64,000 nucleotides of DNA. Origin: Dysidea avara (taxonomy: Eukaryota > Porifera > Demospongiae > Dictyoceratida > Dysideidae). Position 1 is the stretch's first letter, and every line of letters begins with the position of its first letter. Of this stretch, positions 46,863-58,000 are shown piece after piece. The notes below the pieces were generated by a model, which was given only the letters and a program-made list of their open reading frames with translations, was not told where the DNA came from and made no database searches. The position numbers were made by a program, and so were the translations under genes. Where the stretch lies: contig NC_089280.1 of assembly GCF_963678975.1 (NCBI RefSeq), positions 15,017,280 through 15,081,279 of the forward strand. Direction: 5' to 3'.

Positions 46863-47227
46863 CATGTTTAGGAGGTCATACAAGTCAACGTAAATTGCAT
46901 GGTAGATGCATGTACATGTACCATATTTCAAGTAGGGGATACTTAAAAAGCTGTTTAATAAAAGGCTATGAATGTCTTTAAAAATATATATCAACATGAT
47001 AAATATTTTTAGAGGTGTATAGTACACACAAAAGTGCTGGGTGACAATTTCACAGCTAGTATCTGTATGACTGGTTCACTTTAGTTTTTAGGTGACTTTC
47101 ATGAGCTATAAATTGAACTTGGCCTGACATACATAAAGTTAGTATTTTAATGTATGGCTACTCCACAAGGTGAAGGGGGAGGGGGAATTTGCCCCAAATG
47201 CCCCATCCTGGACCCGCCATTGCCCAG

Positions 47228-48390
47228 ACCCCCATGAATAACATCCATACCTGTTGCATGCTTCAAACTCCACCATGTAAATTTCATTGTCAAAGTTGCC
47301 CACAATCTTTGGTTTGCTTCACCATCCCTACCTGGGTTTAAGGCAAGCTAGGTTCCAGATCCCAGGTGTTGTGGCATCTTTGATGTGTTTTATGATTCCT
47401 AACTCAAAATTGTAACCTTAGCGATTGACTAATTGATTGAATGAGTGGTAGTGCCATTGTTGAGTAATACAGTAGCGCATTACTAAAATACTGTACTATA
47501 CATACACCACATAAAATTATACCTCATCGACACTACCTTCTACCTCAGGAGAGTGTGAATGGTATGTCACATATACTTACACACAATACAAAACAAAACA
47601 AGTACAGAAATGATCAACATGGTTCTTTGCGTAACTATGGAAGTCAGCAAAAGAGTGAAGCAAGTTTACTTGCAGTGCATACTATATAAGGAAAAGAACG
47701 ATTAATGACACATTAGAATATAAACTTTGTAACTACTAGTGGCTATGCCCCAAATATTAATTACTAGTGAGTAAAGTGGCCATTTGCAGCTGTTTTCTGC
47801 TCATATTAAACAATTGTACACTTAGTGATCATGCATGAAAACAATGCACTTATTTTCACAGTTAAGAGAGGCTTGGTACAAATAAAAATCTATTTTGATA
47901 GCTAGCCAATATACGAAGACATTGACACGATACCCATAAGTCAATTGTCTACTCATAGATTTATAAACCCCAGGTACCAGGGGTTTATAAATCTACGGTC
48001 TATTTCTGTGCTACGCTAGAAAGGAAATGAGAACTAACTGGTCTTAACCTTTACAAAATGAGCTAAAGCGCCCTTGTGGAATTGAGCAAATAGCACAGCA
48101 AAAATAGTGTCCCGATACTACATATTCTAACCCCGTCTATATTCAGTATTGGAACACCTATTTTAAAAATCTTCCTATAACGAGACAAAACGAACCTCAA
48201 ATCTATAAATGACTCTGATGTTATTCACTATTGGGGGCTGTGGTCTGTTTTTGTTTGAGCCAAGGTAAAAATTTTGGACTATTAGTTCCAACACCAAAAC
48301 AAAGACGGAATAAATACAGTCAGTATTTGTGTATGAATTATGCTGTGTAGTGAGGGGGGAGGGGGCCCATTTCCATCTCCTTTTGCCATA
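47228..48390. other. intergenic, no gene seen; one perfect hairpin
   Basis: A 16-bp perfect stem TAGATTTATAAACCCC (47956-47971) with GGGGTTTATAAATCTA (47980-47995) surrounds the loop AGGTACCA. No coding region is apparent. Confidence 0.5.
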
Positions 48391-48398
48391 CCATAGAC

Positions 48399-49044
48399 TA
48401 GAGGTGCACCGATATGGAAATTTTCCAATATACCGATAACCGACATATTGGCTAAAAAATTACCGATTCTGATATCGATACCGATATCTGAAAATAAAAG
48501 GCTTTTAGTATGACACTACAATAAATGTGTAAAAAGCTTAAAAAGTGGTCACTAAAACCTATGTAAAGAAAAAAACAAAGAATAGTGAAAAGGTGATGAT
48601 AAAAAGGTGTGCAAAAAGAAAAAAACAGTAACCACTTCAAGATTTGAACCCTGTCCATTATGAAAGCCTGTACAACTCCAGTCTCACGCTTTGACGATTG
48701 TGCCACCAAGTCAACTATAGCATATATTGGACAATTATAGTACTTAGAGACCATTCATAATTTTCAGTCTTTATGCAAGCGTACAGAGTACTCTTTTTTC
48801 TAACCCCCTCCCTCCTTCACAAAGCATACTGTATAAATGTTGATACTATGTACAGTATATACACGATGATTATTCATCATTTTATAAGCGTACGTGTGAT
48901 TTAACCCCCTCCCCCCTAGCGTACTCTTTGTACTCTTGCGTAAAGGCTGAAAATAATGGATGACCCCTTATGTGTAATATCTGCTCATATCTGCTAAAAA
49001 GTCAACTTTTCACCGATACCGATATTGATACCGGTGCACCTCTA
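48399..49044. mobile_element. 646-bp hAT-type MITE
   Basis: The inverted ends are TAGAGGTGCACCGATAT and GATACCGGTGCACCTCTA. A perfect 8-bp duplication CCATAGAC flanks it (48391-48398, 49045-49052). Subterminal CCGATA repeats lie inside both ends. A tRNA-like block lies inside at 48636-48712. No transposase. Confidence 0.9.
48636..48712 (-). ncRNA. tRNA-like (pol III A/B box) sequence, probable SINE remnant
   Basis: On the minus strand an A-box-like TGGCACAATCG (48705-48695) and a B-box-like GGTTCAAATCT (48650-48640) are spaced about as in a tRNA gene. Stems are too imperfect for a functional tRNA. It lies wholly inside the hAT MITE. Confidence 0.5.
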
Positions 49045-49328
49045 CCATAGACTATAGAGAGAGGCCATACTATCCGATAGCACCTTGCACTGGTAACGGA
49101 TCACGTGATTTCTAGGTTTGCAAAACACTATAAGTCATTCTGAATCATGAATGTTATAGGCGTAGACTATAATAACAAAAATAAGAGTAACATACACTTA
49201 ATGCTGATTCCAGTGCGTCGGACGCTTTCTCTGTCTGGTTGTCGCGGGATGGAGGTTGACCGTAAACTAATGTGCTGCTTGTAAAATACGGAGAGTATAC
49301 TGAGAGGGTCGAAGTGTCTACTGCGGAG

Positions 49329-49574
49329 ATGCTTTCTGTGTGCGGAACTATTGCGGGTCGAACTATTGTGAGAAGACTGAACACTATGCGGGCTGTTCAC
49401 CGACAGATGAAAGTGTTAAACCCACAACGGGAAATGGTAAAGAGGAACACACTACAATCGTTCGCGAGACGGAACAGAATAATTGGCGCTTGTGTGTTTG
49501 GATGGGCAGCAGCAGTATACGGATTTACGATATGGGCCATCAAGCAAGAGGACTTCTCTGAATTTGATAAGTAA
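49329..49574 (+). CDS. COA3-like cytochrome c oxidase assembly factor
   Basis: A single-exon frame of 81 codons starts at the first in-frame ATG. COA3 (CCDC56 family) is a small single-pass mitochondrial inner-membrane protein that helps COX1 synthesis and assembly. The C-terminal half fits that family: a basic stretch ARRNRIIGA, a hydrophobic segment CVFGWAAAVYGFTIWAI (one membrane helix) and a following KQEDFSEFDK, like the family pattern R-N-x3-G...YG-x-T...QE-x-F. Length (81 aa) is close to the yeast protein and shorter than human (106 aa). The N-terminal 30 residues are not recognised, and an inner Met (MRAVHRQMK) is an alternative start. The adjacent upstream 275 bp up to the MITE at 49044 would hold the promoter. 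The family call rests on pattern memory only. Confidence 0.6.
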   Translation: MLSVCGTIAGRTIVRRLNTMRAVHRQMKVLNPQREMVKRNTLQSFARRNRIIGACVFGWAAAVYGFTIWAIKQEDFSEFDK

Positions 49575-49954
49575 TTTATCAGGAAAAGAATACTTACTCT
49601 ATGTATAACGTTCGTACTGTAGATTGCTCATTCGTGCATTTCAAACTTAGTTCTGTAGTCAAGTACAGCTTTATGTGATTATTACTATTGCATATCTCAA
49701 ATGGGATGTTATGAGAGGTATGGCCAAAATTACAATTAGGGGTGGGGAATACAATAACAGCACAGCAATGTCACTTGCACTTCAGAAACGGTGGTAAAAT
49801 GTAAGTACTAGTTCTTAAAAGGCTTTAGCTAACCTTTAAAGTAGATGACAGCTTGATTTGGAGTATTTTCTTTAATAACGAATAATGACTACGCCCACAT
49901 GGAAATCTGAATTTTTGTGGATGAAAAACAAGTATTCAAGTTTGCCTGGCCTTA

Positions 49955-49995
49955 GAACTGCAAACCCAGAGGTCCAGGGTTCGATTCCTGCCCTG
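49955..49995 (+). ncRNA. 3' half of a tRNA-Cys-like sequence, SINE remnant
   Basis: GAACTGCAAACCCAGAGGTC followed by CAGGGTTCGATTCCTG has a perfect B box (GGTTCGATTCC, 49978-49988). Its anticodon-loop region is like tRNA-Cys (CTGCAAA). The 5' half is missing, so it is not a working tRNA gene. Confidence 0.5.
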
Positions 49996-50399
49996 TTCAA
50001 ATTAATGGTCATATGTTCTTTCAAGTATTGCTAACCCCTAAGACCTTGATTCCTGTTTCAAACGTGTTGTGGGCAGGTAATTCATTATTAACATGGCTGA
50101 AACCTTAATATATTTAGCGATTCCACTGGTACAATGATAATTTTGCTAATCCAGCTTGATGAAAACTATGTGCATGAAAGTGGATCAGCTTCTTAGAAGT
50201 CAAATATCCAATAATAGTACTAGTATGTACAAGTTGCCTGAGAAAACAGTTGAAAAAAGAAGTGGATTTTTTCTCAAGAAAATTTCAGCCAACCAGATGA
50301 TTAATGGTGACAGTAAAGGCAGACGTGTGCATCAGAAAGAGCCATACAGCAAGGGTGTGTACTTTTATGGTTTCACATAGGAAATGTTTGGTGAAAATC

Positions 50400-50545
50400 T
50401 TTGATTGGCCATAAATTGTGTCAGCAAAATTAAGATCTTGATATATTAGTGGGTGCTACAAGAGAGCCAAATTTCAAGAATTTGTGTAAGGGTTTTATTA
50501 AATGTTTTTGAGGATTCAGCTCAACGTGTACATACCGTTTTTAAA
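50400..50545 (-). repeat. truncated MITE copy of the TTGAGCT family
   Basis: GATTGGCCATAA, AATGTTTTTGAGGATTCAGC and TCAACGTGTACATACC match the reverse complement of the left half of 30390-30755. It ends at a TTGAGCT terminus near 50537. Confidence 0.65.
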
Positions 50546-51960
50546 GACTATGCACGTGAGCTGAAATTGAAACTATTCTTCTTGATCTTCATTATCTATA
50601 GCACTACCAATAATCCTGTGGGAACCAGGTCAAAGATTTTATATATATATATATATATATCTTGATTGCTTGACAATCTATAGCCTCGTAAATCAGTTCT
50701 CAAATGTGAGGCCTGCACCACTTTTGGAGGGGCTTAATAGGTAGGAAAACATACAGTATAAACATTAACGTGTTTGTAGCCTTGGAATATATTAATTTAG
50801 TGACTCAAGATTGAGATATTCCATTCTAATGAAACATTCATAGATGCATTAATAAAGCATTCAAGATACAATTTCTAAGGTATGTGTATTTGAGCATAAT
50901 AGGGAAAATAAATATCGATCATTGTTCAAGGCATAATAAGAAAAAAGCATAAGGTTTATATTTAGGCCTAGAAAATGTATGATTGCCTCTTTTAAGGACG
51001 TCTTGATTGCTAGATCAGTACAAATTAACCTCTTGATCACTTGATTTTAATCCTGATTCTATAGGACTATTGGTAATGACTACATCAAGAATTAACAAGG
51101 TTACATCATCTCCCACTCCCTGTCCATCGTATCCTATACCATTTGTGTAGATTTTTTTTTAAAAAGCACTGCCACTGGAGTATTGGCACATACAGAACCT
51201 CTGTGTCAATTACTTAATTATGGCACCTTATTTACATGTCTGGAATTTTGCACATTTATGACATTTCAGGAAATCTGGAATTTGTTATGCATGAAATATT
51301 CCAATAGACATTTATTGTGCAGTGCATTAGAACAGAAATTTACACAATTTTTCCTGTGAGCAGTTGATACAGTATATGAAATCTGCTTGCTCCCACTGAT
51401 ACTGTCCAATTGAAAAAAGTTAAAATTTTCATTAACATTGTTGCATCCATTTCTTGGCCACCACCTTTGATTTCAAAAGGCTTACAACTTAAGGGAGTCT
51501 AATTCACAACTTTATACACTCTTCATTTGCACTGAAGCTTGTGGCAATCGAGTTATGTTTTTTGTTGTTAAGTGTGAAAAAAGAAATTGAAGCCTAAGAG
51601 GAAAAAAACAAAGAAAAATTAAAATATTATGTTATAGTAGTGAGTGCTAGTAATGCATTACTATGCAAAAAGGTATGTTTCCATGGTATTTCTTCAACAA
51701 TTGGAATACTGTAAACACCTCTCTCACCATCTGATATCCATGGCACTTAAGATAAATTCACAGAAAACTGATAACTGGAAGGTTGAAAAGCAGCTCAGAC
51801 TTGTCAATCTAAGTATAGCTGTATAGTAAGTTGCTAAAGATCACAGTTCAGACTTTATAACCAGACACAAGTTCACACCACATAGTAGTGCAGTAAAAGG
51901 AGGTTTTTAGAAACACCAGACATCTTGATCTCTTTCCTATTCCTGATTCATCGATAATTT
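50546..51960. other. intergenic, no gene seen
   Basis: Contains a (TA)n run at 50640-50660. The open frames are short and not protein-like. Confidence 0.45.
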
Positions 51961-51963
51961 GTA

Positions 51964-51969
51964 TTTATT
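51964..51969 (-). terminator. polyadenylation signal AATAAA of gene C
   Basis: AATAAA on the minus strand about 90 nt downstream of the gene C stop. Confidence 0.45.
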
Positions 51970-52055
51970 TACACTACAACAATACAAACTGATCACTTAA
52001 AGTATACATTATGTGTATTAAAATCATATTATGTACACTAACTAGTCCTCAAAAC

Positions 52056-55000
52056 CTAGTCTTCAGTATCACTAAAATATTCATCATTATCAGATGACAA
52101 ATTCCCATCATCCACCTTGACTGTGTTCCTAAAAACACCCGCACCACTAATTAAATTACATGTGGTTTTCTTCACAACTGAATTTTCTCCATCACTGTTA
52201 CTACTAGCAGTAGCTCTAGTAACATGTCTTCTACACCTTCTCAGCTTTTGCATTCTCAACACAATGACATCTGCATTTTTCCTACACAAAGATCACACTA
52301 TAATAGATTTATAACATTACGGAGATTACAAAATTTTCTAACAGTGGGACTTCTGTTATCTGAACGTCAGTATGCCAGTTTAATTACAAAAGTGCACAGA
52401 AAAGTAAAATTGTGACCAGATCTGCAAGATAGTGCAAACTTACAGTAGAATACAAAAAAGCAATGGATATTTAAGAATTATAATCACTGTAAAAGTTGAT
52501 CTTTCTGTTGTTACTACGTTGTATATAGTGCTACAGGTTCAAAAGTTCTTGGCTTCTAGGGTTAAAACTGGTTGACCATTCCTTTGGTGGCTAACTAGAC
52601 AAAGAAAATTTCATAAAACAACGGCATTTGAGAAAAATGTGCTAACATGTGGGGTTCTTGCAAATTCAGTTACAGGTAATTAGTAATTAATTTCCAAATT
52701 GAGCTGTGTTCAATTACTCCAGTAGAACATACAGTTGACTAAATACTGTAATAGAACAGTCATGTCTATAGTTTGGAAAACCAGCTTGGTAATTTTAATT
52801 TAAATGTTTAGGATCACCAAACATTTTCACCACCTTGGAATTCACAAGTTGTGGTGTAGACAGACACTGGATGTAAATAAATCAACTTATTATAGGGAGC
52901 CACTCAGGTCATAGTGTAAGTTACCTATTATCGAACGGTACATTACGTATTATCGAACTTAACACACTAGGCGAGCTACTCAACATAGCAAAACCAATAA
53001 ACACTAACTAAAGACTTTTTGAGCTGTATGGACCACCAATACAACATTTACAACAGTTTTCTTCAGTGGTTTCTATTGGTAAAGGGCTCCAGAGGCTATA
53101 GTGGATCGAAGCAGGCAAAATTACAATTATTTTAACAATGATCTATAACTTCTCACCACAACAATGCACATACTTTCAATTTGGACCATTGAATAGAGGA
53201 GTCTTTGTTCTCCCTGAGTACCAAGTTGTAAGTAAATTGAACCAGCAGGCCTCAAGTAATGAGCAAAACGGTAGCACCTATAACAACTATGGTTTCAGTG
53301 TAACTTGAATAACTTGTGAACGGCGTATTCAATCTCCGTAAAATTTCTGTCATGTTATCTGGTAGTTTAGAAACCTCAAAGTGACAGGGTAATTCCTTAG
53401 TATGACATTCATTGGAATGTGCAAACTGTTTGAAAATTAGTCATTGAGTGAAGTACGGCTGTTCGATAATACGTACCGGTGTTTGAGGAGTGGTAAATGA
53501 TAGGCTCTACTGTTTCACACATAACTCGCAATGCGTTGGTGTGATTTACTTACAGCTTGATATACAGAGAGACCAAAGGCTGCCCTGTTGAACAGTCCAA
53601 ACCGGAAGTCTGTGTGTTATTGTGGTGAGGAATTATAAGTGATTATTGAAATATGTTCGATAAATGGCGACTTGCGCTAGCTCTAAACTCAGATTTTGGG
53701 TAAAGTATTATCAAGAGTTTATAATGTGTTAGGTATAAACTCTTGGTATTATATGCAACTACAGGTTACAGCCTTGTAACAGTATCATACAGTACAGTAG
53801 GAACCACAAAGGAGTAGGCGTGGTCCACGATATAACATCACCCATAAACCAGCCTCAATTTTCCTGACGACAATCAGGCAGTATTGGTTAGGTTCAGATC
53901 GAGCCAAAACGCTTCCAACAGATTTTTTTTTAAAAACCTTATCATACAGTACGATAGTTACTGTATAGTAGGGACCACAAAGGAGTAGGTGTGGCCCACG
54001 AAACAATATCACCCAAAAAAACAGCCATTTCCCCTGACGACAATGAGGCAGGTAAAACTAAGCCCAAACAAGCTTTCAGATCGACCCGAAATGCTTTGAA
54101 CAAGTTGCTACGGAATTTTAAAAATAATTTATTTAACGGAATTTTCTAGTGACTGACTGACTGACTAATGCCTTCAGACAAGCGTAACTCGATAATGGCT
54201 AAGGCTACAGGCTTCATTTTTCACTGTTCGATGTCGCTTCAGCCCAACAGGTGCCTTTTGGCATACTGCAGTACGTACAATGCATTCTTCATGGACTTAC
54301 CAGTGTCCTCCTTTGTGTCCCATTCATCTTTGCTGACAGCGAAAAGTGTCGATTTGGCGATAGCATGTGATGGCTTCCCTTTGTAACGGAAAACGTCCAT
54401 ATTTTTCATATTGGCTATTTTGATAGCAGAGGTGCTTTTCAAACAGTTCTTGATTCATACTGCTGTGTAACGGGTTGAACATAGCCAACAACAAAGCGCA
54501 ATGGATACTTCACTTTTCAGACGATAATTGATACAACTGGGGTGCGCGGCATCATTTCTTTCGGTATGCATGGATTGCAGAGGTGCCTTTCGAACAGTTC
54601 TTGATTCAAAATGCTGCGTAACGGGTTGAACATAGCTGACAACGAAGCGTAATGGATACTTCACTTTTCATATAATTGGGGCGTGCGTCGCCATTTCAGA
54701 TGCGGTATGCGTGGGTTCATCAGTCATAATAATTATTTACAAAAAAAAGTTAACAAACAAGTACACAGAAAAAATTGGAATTTTCAACTAGAGTAGGGAC
54801 CATACATAGCACATCGATAAAAAGTACTGAAACAAGCTGGAGTAGTGCACGATATTAAATCACAGTAAAACAATAAGTTACAAGCATATCCCTACTGTGC
54901 TCAAGATACCATAATGTATATGCACAGTAGGGATATAACACTTCTTGTTGTTTTACTGTGATTTAATATCGCGCACAACTCCAGCTTGTTTCAGTACTTT

Positions 55001-58000
55001 TTATCGCTGTGCTATGGTCCCTACTCTAGTTGAAAATTCCAAATTTTTCTGTGTATTTGTTTAATGGAATTTTCTACTGACTGACTAACTAATGCCTTCA
55101 GACAAGCATAACTGGATAATGGCTAAGGCTATGGGCTTGATTTTTTCACTGTTAGACGTCACTTCAGCCCAAGAGGTGCCTTTTCACCATCCGCAGCAGC
55201 TACGGTGTATGCATCATGGATTTACCTTTGTCCTCCTTTGTGTACTGCTTTCTTTCTATATACCGTGAAGGTGTTGATTCGCGGTAGCATGTGAATGGCT
55301 TTATTACTGACCTCACGTTGTGTGAAACATTAGAATACACATGCAACATACAGTAGGGGGACACGCCCCCTTTCAACTCAAACCAAAACACTATTTCTGG
55401 TGGCTTACAAAGTCAACTGCATTGTTTTCCAGTCATTACACACCGTTTCAACACATAGGCATGCTCCTATTATCGCTTCAGTGGTGGGCCACACCCCCTA
55501 CAACATAACAGCTTTAAAAGGAAGCTAACCTGTACGTAAATGCCTTTATTCAATGAACAAAGGCTTCTTTTCTGCTACTTAAATCTTGTGTGCTCACTGG
55601 GTTTGTGGACAGACATACAAAGACACAGACACACGATTTTGGCCAAACCAATTTCAAGAAACCAGGCACATGCCCACAACCAGCCTTTGCTGTGGGCGTG
55701 CGCCTGCTTTAAAAATATTTTACGAAAAAAGTTAACAAACTATGCAAAAAAAATTTGAAATTTTCAACTAGAGTAGGGACCATAGCACATTGATAAAAAG
55801 TACTGAAACAAGCTGGAGTGGTGTACGATATTGAATTACAGTAAAACAATAAGAAGTGTTATATCCCTACTGTGCATTTCCATTATGGTATCTTGAGCAC
55901 AGTAGGGATATACCGTACGCAAGGAAATTTTAATGTAAGAAAAATTTGATGAATTCACACTTCAGCAGATTTGACAAATTAAATGTTGACGAAAATCAAG
56001 CAATTATAGACAAAACCTGTACTTTTAAAGGCGCTTATAAATATTTGACGAATTTAAATTTGACGAATCAAACCGATTTGTCAAATTCGTCAAATTTTTT
56101 TGACGTCAAAATTTCCTTGCGTACGGTAACACTTCTTATTGTTTTACTGTAATTCAATATTGTGCACTACTCCAGCTTGTTTCAGTACTTTTTATCAATG
56201 TGCTATGGTATTGAAATTTTCATTTTTTTGTATACTTCTTTTCATTATAGGAACAACATGTTGCAGCCATTCAATTTTACCACAAATAACAACTGAAAGT
56301 ACTGCATACCTTTTTACAGTATTGGATAAAGTTGGTGGTGATGAGAATATTTGATGGGTGTTTACATGAGATGTATTGATTTCTGCTAATGATGGAAATA
56401 CATGTTGTTGACATAATCTTGAGTCAGTTTCAATGACACTGGGATCTTCCACCAGTACATCTGTGACCTATATGTGAAACAACGTTGATCAGTTATACAA
56501 TAAACATGACCTAGTCTGGAAAAATTGGTCCTATCACTTATTTAAAAGTATCGAGAAATGAGTGCTCACCAATGGTTGAAGCTACATATGTATACCCGTA
56601 TACCAAATTTTCACACGTTTTACACCAATTCCTTACCCTCCAGTGCATCCACTGTACAAATACGTAGCCCACAGCTCATTTTAGATAGTTTTTAACTTGA
56701 TGTTGACTGTATCAGGCAAGCTCTAATAGGGGAGGTGGAAGGGACAGCAAGAGATTGTTTTAAAAATGAAAGAGGAACACAGGGATAAATTTACCTATTC
56801 GAAATATGACATTATGTAACACATACATGACCTCCTAAACTTGCATGTAGTCATTCTATTGTGCATGCACGTTTCTGAATGCATGTGCCTTTATGCAAAT
56901 GGTAACAAGCTAGTAATGTTTGTTGGTGTCAAAGGCTAGTACATGCATATATAATGCATGGTACATTTATACTGCCTTAATTTCTGTTACTATGGTTTCT
57001 ATTAGCTACTACATCGATCCTAGTATACATGGTAACTCCTATGAAGTAGTTGCAGTATGTTAGACAACCATCATACAGTATGGTAGTACTTGATATCAGG
57101 GATCACGGAGGTTTGGGTCTTTCTGGCCACAAAAATCACCCCAAAAACCAGTTTCACAATACCATACCTTGGCAGTATTGGTTACAAGCCCAACAGTGCC
57201 TTCAGTATTAACTGGAGTCAACATTACCATTTCTGATACACACTTTACAACACGGAGTGCTGGTGTTGATAGCCTTGGATGCCAATCCCGGGACTATCTA
57301 CAACCATGCATATTTTTCATGGTGGCTGGATTCGGTAGATTGATTGCAGAAGCATTTCTCCTACTGTTCTTCATTTGTAGTACTGTAGCAACAGACAGAA
57401 CATAGCTGAAAGTGAAGCATAATGACCACTTCGCTTTCAAGTCAGTAATTGATACGTTCAGACAAAAATATTAACTCTGGCGCTTTTATGTGGTATGCGC
57501 GGGTTCACCAGTCATAATGATGCTACAATACAAAAAAGTGTAAACAAACGAGTATAGGGAAAAGTTCAATTAGGGATCACAAAAAAAGTAGGGACACAAG
57601 GGATTAAATGTTCACTAGTACATCTGCAGATGTAGGCAACCTCCCTTTATTCCCTACCTTTTTTCTATGATCCCTGATCTTATTTTTCCTTATACTTGTA
57701 CATACCGTATAGTAAAAAACCTTGGCGAAAACCCATTATAGAAAAATTAACAGAAAAAACTTTGGCGAAGGGGACTCTTAATATACGTGTTATCTGATCA
57801 AACGTTTACGATAGATTGTTGAAGAGCACATAAGTGTGCTACATAAACGTACCACGTACAAGTGTCATTTGATGGTTATGAATGTCAAGTGCAATGTTTA
57901 GTTGTTGATACCATGGATTTATACAGTGAATTGAGGCTCTAGCAGTGCAGGCTATCACGCATACCAAAGCATTTGGTTGAATCCTTCACAGGGCGATGTT

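Larger units (their letters stand above)
39240..47222. mobile_element. hAT5-like element (copy 3) split by a Gypsy insertion
   Basis: The left end CAGGGGCGGATCCAGGA and right end TCCTGGACCCGCCATTG are inverted repeats of the same family as 24235 and 38566. A perfect 5-bp duplication CCCAG flanks them (39235-39239, 47223-47227). Removing the Gypsy element (40310-46862) leaves about 1.43 kb. The interior is rich in CATG-containing palindromes and includes a small inverted repeat (39995-40020 with 40095-40122, TAGCAGGTATGG/CCATACCTGCTG). No transposase gene is seen. Confidence 0.7.

Noticed and set aside
49154..49400. divergent minus-strand exon opposite the COA3-like gene
   Set aside because: A donor-like GTATGTTAC follows a protein-like stretch, but there is no ATG and the frame is the antisense shadow of the COA3-like ORF.
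49955..49995. functional tRNA-Cys gene
   Set aside because: Only the 3' half (anticodon region and B box) is present; the acceptor and D-arm halves are missing.
50156..50380. 74-codon basic ORF as a gene
   Set aside because: It ends at the start of a truncated MITE and has no family resemblance or splice support.
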